15,027 nt of DNA from CAIUGU01 sp031398625 (GTDB taxonomy: Bacteria > Pseudomonadota > Gammaproteobacteria > Steroidobacterales > Steroidobacteraceae): assembly GCA_031398625.1 (NCBI GenBank), contig JANNNQ010000006.1:1-15027 (forward strand). Reading direction: 5' to 3'. The notes beneath the pieces are model-generated. The model was not told the origin of the DNA. It ran no database searches and worked only from the letters and a program-made list of their open reading frames with translations. Below are positions 6,281 through 13,693 of the stretch, piece after piece (the first letter of the stretch is position 1; each line of letters starts with the position of its first letter). The position numbers and the translations under genes were made by a program.

Positions 6281-6291
6281 CACGACTCGGT

Positions 6292-7968
6292 TCAGTTGTT
6301 GTCCTGACCGGCGATGTGCTCCTTCAGCAGGTCACCGAGGCTGGTGCCCGACGAAGACTCGGTGCGGTAGCTCTGTACCGCCTCGTTCTCTTCGTAGATT
6401 TCCTTCGCCTTGATGGACAACGCAATCGTGCGGGCCTTGCGGTCGACACCCGTGAACTTGGCTTCGACCTCATCGCCCACCTTGAGCTTGGTACGCGCAT
6501 CCTCGACCCGCTCCTGCGACAGCTCGGAAGCCCGCAGGTGACCGTCGATGCCGCCACCAAGATCGATGACCGCGCCCTTGGCATCCACTTCCTTCACGAC
6601 ACCCTTGATGATGGTGCCCTTCGGGTGCTCGGCAATCCAGCCCGAGAACGGGTCCTTCGCCATCTGCTTGATGCCGAGCGAAATGCGCTCGCGTTCCGGA
6701 TCGATGGCAAGGATGATCGCCTCGATCTGCTGGCCCTTCTGGTAGTTGTGCACGGCTTCCTCGCCAGGGACATCCCAGGAGATGTCCGAGAGGTGCACGA
6801 GTCCGTCGATGCCACCCGGCAGGCCGATGAAGATGCCGAAGTCGGTGATTGACTTGATCTGGCCTTCGACCTTGTCATCGCGGTTGTAGTTCTCGGTGAA
6901 CTCCTTCCACGGGTTGACCTTGCACTGCTTCAGCCCGAGCGAAATGCGCCGGCGCTCTTCGTCGATGTCGAGCACCATGACTTCGACTTCCTGGCCGACG
7001 TGCACCACCTTGGACGGGTTCACGTTCTTGTTGGTCCAGTCCATCTCGGAAACGTGCACGAGGCCTTCTACGCCTTCCTCGATCTCGACGAAGCAGCCGT
7101 AGTCGGCGATGTTCGTGACCTTGCCGAACAGGCGCGTGCCCGTCGGATACCGGCGGCCGATGCTCTGCCACGGATCGTTGCCAAGCTGCTTGATGCCGAG
7201 GCTGACGCGCTGACGCTCGCGATCGAACTTCAGGATGCGGACATCGATCTCGTCACCGACGTTCACGACCTCCGAGGGATGCTTGACGCGCTTCCACGCC
7301 ATGTCGGTGATATGCAGCAAGCCGTCGATGCCGCCAAGGTCCACGAACGCACCGTAGTCGGTGAGGTTCTTGACCACGCCCTTGATGACGGTGCCTTCCT
7401 GCAGCTTCTCCAGGAGCTCCGACCGCTCGGCGCTGCTCTCCTGCTCGACCACCGCACGCCGCGATACGACGACGTTGTTGCGCTTCTGGTCCAGCTTGAT
7501 GACCTTGAACTCGAGCACCTTGCCTTCGAGGTACGACGGGTCGCGCACGGGGCGGACATCCACCAGCGAGCCCGGAAGAAAGGCACGGACGAAATCGATT
7601 TCGACCGTGAAGCCGCCCTTGACGCGGCCATTGATGATGCCCTTGATGATTTCCTGTTTCTCGAAAGCCTGTTCGAGTCGCGTCCAGGTGCGGGCGCGCT
7701 TGGCCTTCTCGCGCGACAGGCGCGTTTCGCCCGAACCGTCTTCGAAACTGTCGAGCGCTACTTCGACGTCGTCGCCGACGCTGACTTCCAGCTCGCCACG
7801 CTCGTTCTTGAACTGCTCAAGCGGGATGACCGCTTCGCTCTTCAGGCCGGCATTGACCAGGACGACATCGGAACCAATCTCGACGATGCGCCCCATCAGG
7901 ATGGTGCCTGGCTTGATCTTCTGGCTGGCCAGGCTTTCTTCGAACAGTTGGGCAAAACTCTCGGTCAT
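6292..7968 (-). CDS. rpsA: 30S ribosomal protein S1
   Basis: S1 binds mRNA on the 30S subunit and promotes initiation on structured or weakly Shine-Dalgarno messages. The 558 residues match the long proteobacterial form, with six S1 RNA-binding repeats at about 21-87, 106-171, 192-260, 277-347, 364-434 and 451-520. The first two are divergent ribosome-docking repeats. Repeats 3-6 show motifs such as DYGAFVDLGGIDGLLHITDM and the closing RISLGLKQ or similar. The C-terminal tail is polar (from about 525). The ATG has GAGAAG six bases upstream, and the protein begins MTESFAQLFEESLA, as relatives do. A 145-base gap separates it from cmk and carries two stem-loops that may mediate autoregulation. 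Codon use looks typical of a highly expressed gene. Confidence 0.98.
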   Translation of the reverse strand: MTESFAQLFEESLASQKIKPGTILMGRIVEIGSDVVLVNAGLKSEAVIPLEQFKNERGELEVSVGDDVEVALDSFEDGSGETRLSREKAKRARTWTRLEQAFEKQEIIKGIINGRVKGGFTVEIDFVRAFLPGSLVDVRPVRDPSYLEGKVLEFKVIKLDQKRNNVVVSRRAVVEQESSAERSELLEKLQEGTVIKGVVKNLTDYGAFVDLGGIDGLLHITDMAWKRVKHPSEVVNVGDEIDVRILKFDRERQRVSLGIKQLGNDPWQSIGRRYPTGTRLFGKVTNIADYGCFVEIEEGVEGLVHVSEMDWTNKNVNPSKVVHVGQEVEVMVLDIDEERRRISLGLKQCKVNPWKEFTENYNRDDKVEGQIKSITDFGIFIGLPGGIDGLVHLSDISWDVPGEEAVHNYQKGQQIEAIILAIDPERERISLGIKQMAKDPFSGWIAEHPKGTIIKGVVKEVDAKGAVIDLGGGIDGHLRASELSQERVEDARTKLKVGDEVEAKFTGVDRKARTIALSIKAKEIYEENEAVQSYRTESSSGTSLGDLLKEHIAGQDNN

Positions 7969-8113
7969 GAGTACTTCTCAGGGCCGGTACGGCCCGCTTG
8001 CCCTCACCGCCGCTCCAGGCGCACAAGGGGTTGTTGATTCAAGCTGCGCGTCCTGCGCAGCGGTTGCAAAGCATCGCATCGACAAAACTGTTGAACCGGC
8101 AAATCGCCAAACG
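7969..8113 (-). promoter_or_regulatory. rpsA: Structured rpsA leader with two stem-loops
   Basis: The spacer between cmk and rpsA holds two clean hairpins read on the minus strand. The upstream one is GCTGCGC-AGGAC-GCGCAGC (8043-8061), a 7-bp stem with a GGA-containing loop. The downstream one is GGGCCG-TAC-CGGCCC (7981-7995), ending one base before the GAGAAG ribosome binding site. In E. coli the rpsA leader folds into hairpins that S1 itself uses for feedback, and GGA loops have been noted there, so an autoregulatory leader is plausible. The upstream hairpin could instead end the cmk transcript. A promoter was not found with confidence. Confidence 0.5.
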
Positions 8114-8794
8114 TCAGACGAACCGCTCGTCGGCTGCTGCCAGCACCCGATCGACCACGGCGTCGATGGTGAGCGAGGTCGAATCCACGATCAGGGCCTC
8201 GCTGGCGGCGACCAGCGGCGCAACCGCGCGACTCATGTCGCGCCGGTCACGTTCGGCGATCTCCCGCGAAAGGGCGGCAAGGCTAACATCAAGACCCTTG
8301 TCTTTCAACTGCTTATGACGCCTGCGGGCCCGCTCGTCGGCACTCGCGGTGAGGAAGATTTTGAGCTCGGCAAGAGGGAAAACCACGGTTCCCATATCCC
8401 TCCCATCTGCCACGAGACCCGGCGGCATGGCGAAAGCGCGCTGCCGGTCCAAGAGGGCCGCGCGGACGGGTAGCATGACGGCAACCCGGGAAGCCTCCTC
8501 CCCTGCCCGTTCGGTCCGGATGGCCGCGGTCACATCGGCCCCAGCCAGCCAGATCTGTTCCTCGCCATGGAGATTGGCGCCGAAACGGACATCAAGGGCG
8601 ATTGCGCAGGCAGCGTGGGCTGCCTCGTCGGCGGGGTCCAGTCGGGCCTGGCGCGCCGCAAGGGCGACCAACCGGTACAAAGCCCCGCTGTCGAGGAGAT
8701 GCCAGCCGAGGTGCTGGGCCACCCGCCGGGCAATGGTGCCCTTGCCCGACCCGCTCGGGCCGTCGATTGTGATGATGGGCACCCGATCCGCCAC
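8114..8794 (-). CDS. cmk: Cytidylate kinase
   Basis: Cmk phosphorylates CMP and dCMP with ATP, recycling pyrimidine nucleotides in the cytoplasm. The 226 residues are the normal length of the family. The P-loop is GPSGSGKGT at 12-20, the CMP-site motif DSGALYR at 35-41, VADGRDMGTVVFP begins at about 128 with Asp130, Arg132 and Asp133, and the Arg-rich lid ERARRRHKQL follows. The start is GTG, 8 bases after the aroA stop; a second in-frame GTG four codons later is also possible, and neither has a strong ribosome binding site, so translation is likely coupled to aroA. The aroA-cmk-rpsA order is classical for gammaproteobacteria. Confidence 0.97.
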   Translation of the reverse strand: MADRVPIITIDGPSGSGKGTIARRVAQHLGWHLLDSGALYRLVALAARQARLDPADEAAHAACAIALDVRFGANLHGEEQIWLAGADVTAAIRTERAGEEASRVAVMLPVRAALLDRQRAFAMPPGLVADGRDMGTVVFPLAELKIFLTASADERARRRHKQLKDKGLDVSLAALSREIAERDRRDMSRAVAPLVAASEALIVDSTSLTIDAVVDRVLAAADERFV

Positions 8795-8802
8795 GGGCAG
8801 GA

Positions 8803-10116
8803 TCAGGCAACGGTCTCGACGGCCAGGCCCGCCTGTCGAGCGGCCTCTACGAACCCGGGGAAGGAGGTGGCGACATTCTCGATATCGAGGATCCGGATAG
8901 GGGCCGTGGACCGGAGCCCGGCGGTTGCAAAGGCCATCGCGATGCGGTGATCCCCATGACTGTCGATGGTGCCTCCCCCAAAGTGGCGGCCATCGGGACG
9001 GCCTTCCAGCCGCATGCCATCCGGCAACAGCTCAGTCTGCACCCCGAGGATGCTCAACCCGGCGGCCATGGCTGCCAGCCGATCGGTTTCCTTCACCCGC
9101 AGTTCTGCGGCGCCGGTGACCTTGGTCTCTCCCGTCGCACAGGCGGCGGCAATGAAAAAAGCGGGGAACTCGTCGATGGCCAGGGCCACCAGCCCTTCCG
9201 GTACCTGGATGCCCTTGAGGCGGCTGGCGCGAACCTCGATGTCCGCCACCGGCTCGGCACCAGCGGAGCGGTGATTGACGAGGCGCAGGTCTGCGCCCAT
9301 CAGGCCGAGGATGTCGAGCAGTCCCGTGCGGGTGGGATTGACGCCGACACCCCGGATCACGAGTCGATCCCGGGCGCCCAGCAGGCCGGCAACGATGAAG
9401 AAGGCCGCCGACGAGAAATCAGCTGGCACTTCCACGGCCGTTGCCTTGAGCTCCGCTGGCGGCGTAACGGCAATCCGCCCGCGCGCCGCTTCGACTTGGC
9501 CGCCGAAGGTCAGGAGCATCCGCTCGGTGTGATCACGGGTGACTCCCGGCTCGGTGACCGTGGTAACGCCGTCCGCGTACAGGCCGGCCAGCATGAGAGC
9601 GGACTTCACCTGCGCACTCGCCACCGGCATGTCGTAGTGAATGCCACGCAGCTTTTGCCCGCCGCTGATGCGCACCGGAGGTTTGCCCGCCAGGGTCTCG
9701 ATCCTGGCCCCCATCTGGCGCAACGGAGCTGCGACGCGTTCCATCGGGCGCTGCATCAAAGACGCATCACCAATGAGTTCGGAAGCAAAGGCCTGCCCGG
9801 CAAGCAGCCCGGTCATCAGCCGGATGGCCGTTCCCGAGTTGCCGAGATCCAGCACGTTCGCTGCGCCCTTCAGTCCATGCAATCCCACCCCGGTCACGCG
9901 CAGATGGGTCGCCGACGGGCGCTCGATGTGCACACCGAGCGATTTCATCGCAACCATCGTGGCCAGGCAGTCCTCGCTCGCAAGGAAGCCGCTGACGAGG
10001 GTTTCCCCGGTCGCGATGCTGCCGAGCATGAGGGAGCGATGGGAAATCGACTTGTCGCCGGGAACCGTGAGTTCCCCGCCGACGTGCTCAACGGGAGTGA
10101 CGACATACGCAGACAT
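8803..10116 (-). CDS. aroA: 3-phosphoshikimate 1-carboxyvinyltransferase (EPSP synthase)
   Basis: AroA transfers the enolpyruvyl group of PEP to shikimate-3-phosphate, the sixth step of the shikimate pathway. The 437 residues have the two-domain family layout, with VPGDKSISHRS at 18-28 (Lys22, Ser23, Arg27), DLGNSGTAIRLM at 90-101, SAQVKSALMLAGL, TRDHTERML, NPTRTGLLD, the AIDEFP acidic site and ELRVKETDRL. SISHR, SAQVKS and RDHTERM place it with the Bacillus/Pseudomonas-like class. Gly95, the residue that is alanine in the glyphosate-tolerant CP4 enzyme, is the ordinary glycine here. The ATG has no clear ribosome binding site, and the gap from hisC is 46 bases. No prephenate dehydrogenase domain is fused to it, unlike in P. 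aeruginosa. Confidence 0.98.
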   Translation of the reverse strand: MSAYVVTPVEHVGGELTVPGDKSISHRSLMLGSIATGETLVSGFLASEDCLATMVAMKSLGVHIERPSATHLRVTGVGLHGLKGAANVLDLGNSGTAIRLMTGLLAGQAFASELIGDASLMQRPMERVAAPLRQMGARIETLAGKPPVRISGGQKLRGIHYDMPVASAQVKSALMLAGLYADGVTTVTEPGVTRDHTERMLLTFGGQVEAARGRIAVTPPAELKATAVEVPADFSSAAFFIVAGLLGARDRLVIRGVGVNPTRTGLLDILGLMGADLRLVNHRSAGAEPVADIEVRASRLKGIQVPEGLVALAIDEFPAFFIAAACATGETKVTGAAELRVKETDRLAAMAAGLSILGVQTELLPDGMRLEGRPDGRHFGGGTIDSHGDHRIAMAFATAGLRSTAPIRILDIENVATSFPGFVEAARQAGLAVETVA

Positions 10117-10162
10117 TTAACGAAAGAGGCTCTCAGGAATTGGGCAGGGCGTAAAGGAGGAC

Positions 10163-11287
10163 TCAGCGACCCGGCAATTCGGCTGCCAGACCGGCGATCA
10201 GCCGTTCGTTCTGCTCAGGCGTGCCGATCGTGATGCGCAGGTGGTTCGGCAGGCCGTAGCCCCCTACGGGCCGCACGATGACTCCGCGGCGCAGCAGCGC
10301 TTCGTAGACGGCCCCGGCAGGCCGCTCACAGTCGACCAGCAGGAAGTTGCCGGCTGAAGGGTGGTACCGCAGCGGCAGCCGGTCGCACGCAACACGCAAC
10401 TGGTCCATGCCGGCCCGGTTGAGAGCGACGGTCCGCGCCAGATGTGCGTCATCACCCAGTGCCGCTTCTGCCGCAGCCAGCGCAAGCGAATTGACGTTGA
10501 AGGGCTGCCGTACCCGATTGACCACGTCGGCCACTTCGCGACTCGAAAGCGCATAGCCCACACGCAGACCCGCCAGCCCGAACGCCTTCGAGAACGTCCG
10601 CGTGACCACGAGGTTGGGCAGGTCGTGTAGCCAGGTGGAGGCATCGGGATAGTCGGGAACACTGGCATATTGCCGGTAGGCCTCATCGACGACGACGAGA
10701 ACGTGGGGTGGCACGGATTCGATGAAGCGCTTGAGCCGCCCGGATTCGAGCCACGTACCGGTGGGGTTGTTCGGGTTCGCGATGTAGACCAGGCGGGTGC
10801 TCGCATCGATGCACCTGGCCATGGCGTCGAGATCGTGGCCTAGTGCCAGGGGATGGCCTTCCGGCAAGGCCGGGGCAATCCGCGACTCCGCACCCGTTGC
10901 CTGGATCGCGATACCGTAGATCGCGAATGCGTAGCGGGAAATGACAGCCGAAGTCCCGGGCGTCAGGAACGCCTCGGCCAGCATCACCAGCAGTTCATTC
11001 GAGCCGTTCCCGAGCGTGATGCATTCCATCGCGCAAGCATGGTGTGCGGCCAGGGCCTGCTTGAGGGAGTACCCGTTGCCATCGGGGTACAGCCCGATGT
11101 CAGCCGCCGCTGCGGCGATTGCAGCCAGGGCTCGCGGTCCGGGACCCAATGGATTCTCATTCGACGCCAGCTTGATGCTGTCGGTGACGCCGTACTCGCG
11201 CTCGAGCTCGGACACGGGCTTTCCGGGCACATACGGAGACAGCGAGCGGACCGCTTCTGCAGCCAGGTCGAGGGCATGACTGCGCAT
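10163..11287 (-). CDS. hisC: HisC-type PLP aminotransferase (histidinol-phosphate/aromatic)
   Basis: The 374-residue protein is a class I/II PLP aminotransferase of the HisC family. Visible motifs are SNENPLGPGP (42-51), YPDGNGYSLK (67-76), NGSNEL (104-109), YIANPNNPTGTW (168-179), VVDEAYRQY (199-207) and TRTFSKAFGLAGLRVGYA with Lys234 as the Schiff-base lysine. The start at 11287 comes 5 bases after the pheA stop; an earlier ATG at 11425 would run deep into pheA and is rejected. Family members interconvert histidinol phosphate and imidazole acetol phosphate, and many also transaminate aromatic keto acids. Placement between pheA and aroA, with no his genes near, argues for phenylpyruvate or 4-hydroxyphenylpyruvate transamination, alone or as well as histidine synthesis. 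Specificity is inference. Confidence 0.93.
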   Translation of the reverse strand: MRSHALDLAAEAVRSLSPYVPGKPVSELEREYGVTDSIKLASNENPLGPGPRALAAIAAAAADIGLYPDGNGYSLKQALAAHHACAMECITLGNGSNELLVMLAEAFLTPGTSAVISRYAFAIYGIAIQATGAESRIAPALPEGHPLALGHDLDAMARCIDASTRLVYIANPNNPTGTWLESGRLKRFIESVPPHVLVVVDEAYRQYASVPDYPDASTWLHDLPNLVVTRTFSKAFGLAGLRVGYALSSREVADVVNRVRQPFNVNSLALAAAEAALGDDAHLARTVALNRAGMDQLRVACDRLPLRYHPSAGNFLLVDCERPAGAVYEALLRRGVIVRPVGGYGLPNHLRITIGTPEQNERLIAGLAAELPGR

Positions 11288-11292
11288 CGAAG

Positions 11293-12453
11293 TCAGCTGA
11301 CGGCTTTCGGGTAGGACCCGAGTACCCGGATCAGCGAGGCCTGCGCTTTGAGGTCCTCCAGTGCGGACTTCAGGGGCTCGACATCGGCATGGCCGTCCGC
11401 GTCGATGAAGAACACGTAATCCCACTTCCTGCGTCGCGAAGGCCGCGACTCGATGCGTGTCAGGCTGATTTTGCGCCGCGCGAAGGGCTCGAGCAGACGA
11501 TGCAGCGCGCCGGGAGAATCGGTATCGCCCGCGGAAAACAGCAGCGTGGTGCGGTCAGTCCCGCTCGGATTGAACAGCTTGCGGCCGATCACGAAGAAGC
11601 GCGTCGTATTGTCGGCCTGGTCCTCGATGTTCGCGACTATGACCTGGAGTCCATAGACCTCGGCGGCGGCCTGACCCGCAATGGCGGCAGTCCCCTTCTC
11701 GTCCCGTGCCCGCCGCGCCCCTTCCGCGTTGCTGCTCACGGGTATGCGTTCGATGCCGGGCAGGTTCTCGTCCAGCCAGGAGCGGCACTGGGCCAGTGAT
11801 TGCTGATGCGAACAGATGCGGGCGACCTTGCGCAGGTCCTGCATCTGCCCCATCAGGTGCTGCTGGATGCGCAGCTCGATCTCGCCGCAGATCTTGAGGG
11901 GCGAGTTCAGGAACATGTCGAGCGTGTTGTTCACCGTGCCTTCCGTCGAGTTCTCGATCGGCACGACACCGAAATCGGCGTGACCCGCCTGCACTTCCTG
12001 GAACACCTCGTTGATCGTGCCGAGCGCCAGCGCCCGCACCGAATGACCGAAGTGCTTGAAGACGGCCTGCTGCGTGAAGGTGCCTTCGGGACCGAGGAAC
12101 GCGATCTTGAGCGGTTCCTGCTGCGCGAGGCAGGCAGACATGATTTCCCGGAACAGACGCAGGACTTCGTCGTTCCGGAGCGGCCCCTGGTTGCGCTTCA
12201 ACACGGAACGCAGGACTTCGGCTTCCCGTTCCGGACGATAGAAATCGACCGTCCTGCCTTGCGCATTCTTGGACAGCCCGACTTTCTGGGCGAGTGCGGC
12301 CCGCTCGTTCAGCAGCGCCTGCAGGCGCTCGTCCACGCCATCGATCTGGCGGCGGATCTCCTCCAGATTCAGTTTGGGCGGGGTCGCCACAGGGCTACGC
12401 GCACCCTTCCTGGCGCCAGCGACCGCGTTCGATCCAGTTGTCTTGCGGGCCAC
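11293..12453 (-). CDS. pheA: Bifunctional chorismate mutase/prephenate dehydratase (P-protein)
   Basis: PheA converts chorismate to prephenate and then to phenylpyruvate, the committed route to phenylalanine. The 386 residues show three domains: an AroQ-type chorismate mutase (about 29-108, RRQIDGVDERLQALLNERAAL), prephenate dehydratase (116-292, with IAFLGPEGTFT, VPIENSTEGTV and the catalytic-type NTTRFFVIG around Thr284-Arg285-Phe286), and an ACT regulatory domain (303-380) with GALH at 315-318 and ESRP at 335-338, the motifs for phenylalanine feedback. The start is GTG two bases after the serA stop, with no visible ribosome binding site, so coupling is likely. This gives an unusual Lys/Arg/Ala-rich lead of about 28 residues; an internal GTG at residue 22 is the alternative start. 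Confidence 0.96.
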   Translation of the reverse strand: MARKTTGSNAVAGARKGARSPVATPPKLNLEEIRRQIDGVDERLQALLNERAALAQKVGLSKNAQGRTVDFYRPEREAEVLRSVLKRNQGPLRNDEVLRLFREIMSACLAQQEPLKIAFLGPEGTFTQQAVFKHFGHSVRALALGTINEVFQEVQAGHADFGVVPIENSTEGTVNNTLDMFLNSPLKICGEIELRIQQHLMGQMQDLRKVARICSHQQSLAQCRSWLDENLPGIERIPVSSNAEGARRARDEKGTAAIAGQAAAEVYGLQVIVANIEDQADNTTRFFVIGRKLFNPSGTDRTTLLFSAGDTDSPGALHRLLEPFARRKISLTRIESRPSRRRKWDYVFFIDADGHADVEPLKSALEDLKAQASLIRVLGSYPKAVS

Positions 12454-12455
12454 GG

Positions 12456-13625
12456 CTACAGGACGGAAACAGTCAGGACGCCGGGGATGGCACGAATCTG
12501 CTCGACGACCGCAGCGGGAATCTGTCCCTCGACGTCGATCAACGTATAGGCAAGGCCACCGCGCGACTTGTTGAGCAGGTCTGCGATATTGAGGTTGGCA
12601 GCAGCCAACGCCGTGGAAATCTGGCCGACCATGTTGGGCACGTTCTCGTTCGCGATTCCGATGCGGGTGGCCCCCATCGTACGCGGCAGCACCGCTTCGG
12701 GAAAGTTCACCGAGTTGCGGACGTTGCCGTTCTCCAGGAAATCACGCAGCGTGTCGGCCACCATGATCGCGCAGTTATCCTCGGCCTCGCCGGTCGACGC
12801 TCCCAGGTGGGGAAGCGCCACGACCTTGGGGTGATCCTTGAGCGCCACGCTCGGGAAATCGCAGATGTAGCCGCCCGTATGGCCGGCATCGAGCGACTCG
12901 GCCATAGCCGTTTCATCGACGATGCCCGCCCGCGCGAAGTTCAGGATCACGCCGTTCGCCTTCATGAGCTTCAGCCGGGCTGCATTGACCAGGGCCCGGG
13001 TTCCATCGACCAGCGGCACATGCACCGTCACCATGTCCGCCCGCGCGAACAGGTCATCGAGCGACAACGCCTGCTCCACACCGGAAGAAAGCTGCCAGGC
13101 GCGCTGCACCGTGATCTGCGGATCAAAGCCGAGCACGCGCATGCCGAGCCCATGAGCCGCATTGGCAACCTCGACGCCGATCGCACCCAGCCCTACGACG
13201 CCAAGAGTGCGTCCCGGCAGCTCGAACCCAACGAACTTCTTTTTGCCCTTCTCGACTGCTGCCTCGAGCGCGTGATCGTCACCCTTGAGGTCGCGAACAT
13301 ACCCCCACGCCTGGCAGATGTTGCGTGCCGCAATGAACAGGCCCGCGATCACGAGTTCCTTGACGGCGTTGGCGTTGGCGCCGGGCGCGTTGAATACCGG
13401 GATGCCGAGCTTCGACAGCTTCGCGACGGGGATGTTGTTGGTGCCCGCCCCCGCACGCCCTATCGCCTTGACGCTCTGCGGTATCTCCACGGCATGCATG
13501 TCTGCCGAGCGGACCATGATCGCGTCGGGACGATTCAGGTCCGATGCCACCTCGTACCTGTCGCGGGGCAGACGATCCAGCCCGCGGACAGAAATATGGT
13601 TGAGCGTGAGAATCTTGAATGGCAT
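12456..13625 (-). CDS. serA: D-3-phosphoglycerate dehydrogenase, short ACT-containing type
   Basis: SerA oxidises 3-phosphoglycerate to 3-phosphohydroxypyruvate, the first step of serine synthesis. The 389-residue product has the D-2-hydroxyacid dehydrogenase fold: a split substrate domain around an NAD domain with VVGLGAIG (143-150), catalytic-type Arg232 in NFARAGIVDE and His283 in LPHLGASTGEAEDN. A C-terminal ACT-like domain follows (about 320-389). It is clearly shorter than three-domain long SerA proteins. The usual glutamate of the DVFxxEP segment is not seen; the segment reads CDFPSVAL. The ATG at 13625 has AGGA upstream; an ATG 18 codons earlier is less likely. It follows gyrA by 68 bases, a gap holding only a small CTCCC/GGGAG palindrome (13679-13690), and is two bases from pheA. 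Another 2-hydroxyacid dehydrogenase specificity is possible but less likely. Confidence 0.9.
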   Translation of the reverse strand: MPFKILTLNHISVRGLDRLPRDRYEVASDLNRPDAIMVRSADMHAVEIPQSVKAIGRAGAGTNNIPVAKLSKLGIPVFNAPGANANAVKELVIAGLFIAARNICQAWGYVRDLKGDDHALEAAVEKGKKKFVGFELPGRTLGVVGLGAIGVEVANAAHGLGMRVLGFDPQITVQRAWQLSSGVEQALSLDDLFARADMVTVHVPLVDGTRALVNAARLKLMKANGVILNFARAGIVDETAMAESLDAGHTGGYICDFPSVALKDHPKVVALPHLGASTGEAEDNCAIMVADTLRDFLENGNVRNSVNFPEAVLPRTMGATRIGIANENVPNMVGQISTALAAANLNIADLLNKSRGGLAYTLIDVEGQIPAAVVEQIRAIPGVLTVSVL

Positions 13626-13693
13626 GCGGGTCCTGGATTCTGTTGAGGCCGACTTGCGACAGGCGCTGCAAGGCTGCACTCCCGAGGGAGGGC

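Noticed and set aside
6292..7968. Internal repeats within rpsA
   Set aside because: These are the six S1 protein domains, a normal property of the gene and not a DNA repeat element.
7000..8037. 345-codon plus-strand open frame opposite rpsA, with a Leu/Asp-rich repetitive look
   Set aside because: The repetition comes from the S1 repeats read backwards; it is a shadow frame.
8803..10116. AroA as a naturally glyphosate-tolerant enzyme
   Set aside because: It resembles the broader Bacillus/Pseudomonas class, but the key position (Gly95) is the ordinary glycine, not the alanine of CP4; sequence alone gives no support for tolerance.
8947..10233. 428-codon plus-strand open frame opposite aroA
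   Set aside because: Antisense to a gene with all EPSP synthase motifs; the composition is His/Arg/Gln-rich, as expected of a shadow frame, with no recognisable domain.
11288..11425. Upstream in-frame ATG for hisC, adding 46 residues
   Set aside because: The extension overlaps the conserved ACT domain of pheA and is Arg/Pro-rich without family similarity; the start at 11287 fits the operon spacing.
12294..13646. 450-codon plus-strand open frame opposite serA and pheA
   Set aside because: Longer than serA itself but antisense to two recognised genes and rich in His/Arg/Asp; no motif and no ribosome binding site case.
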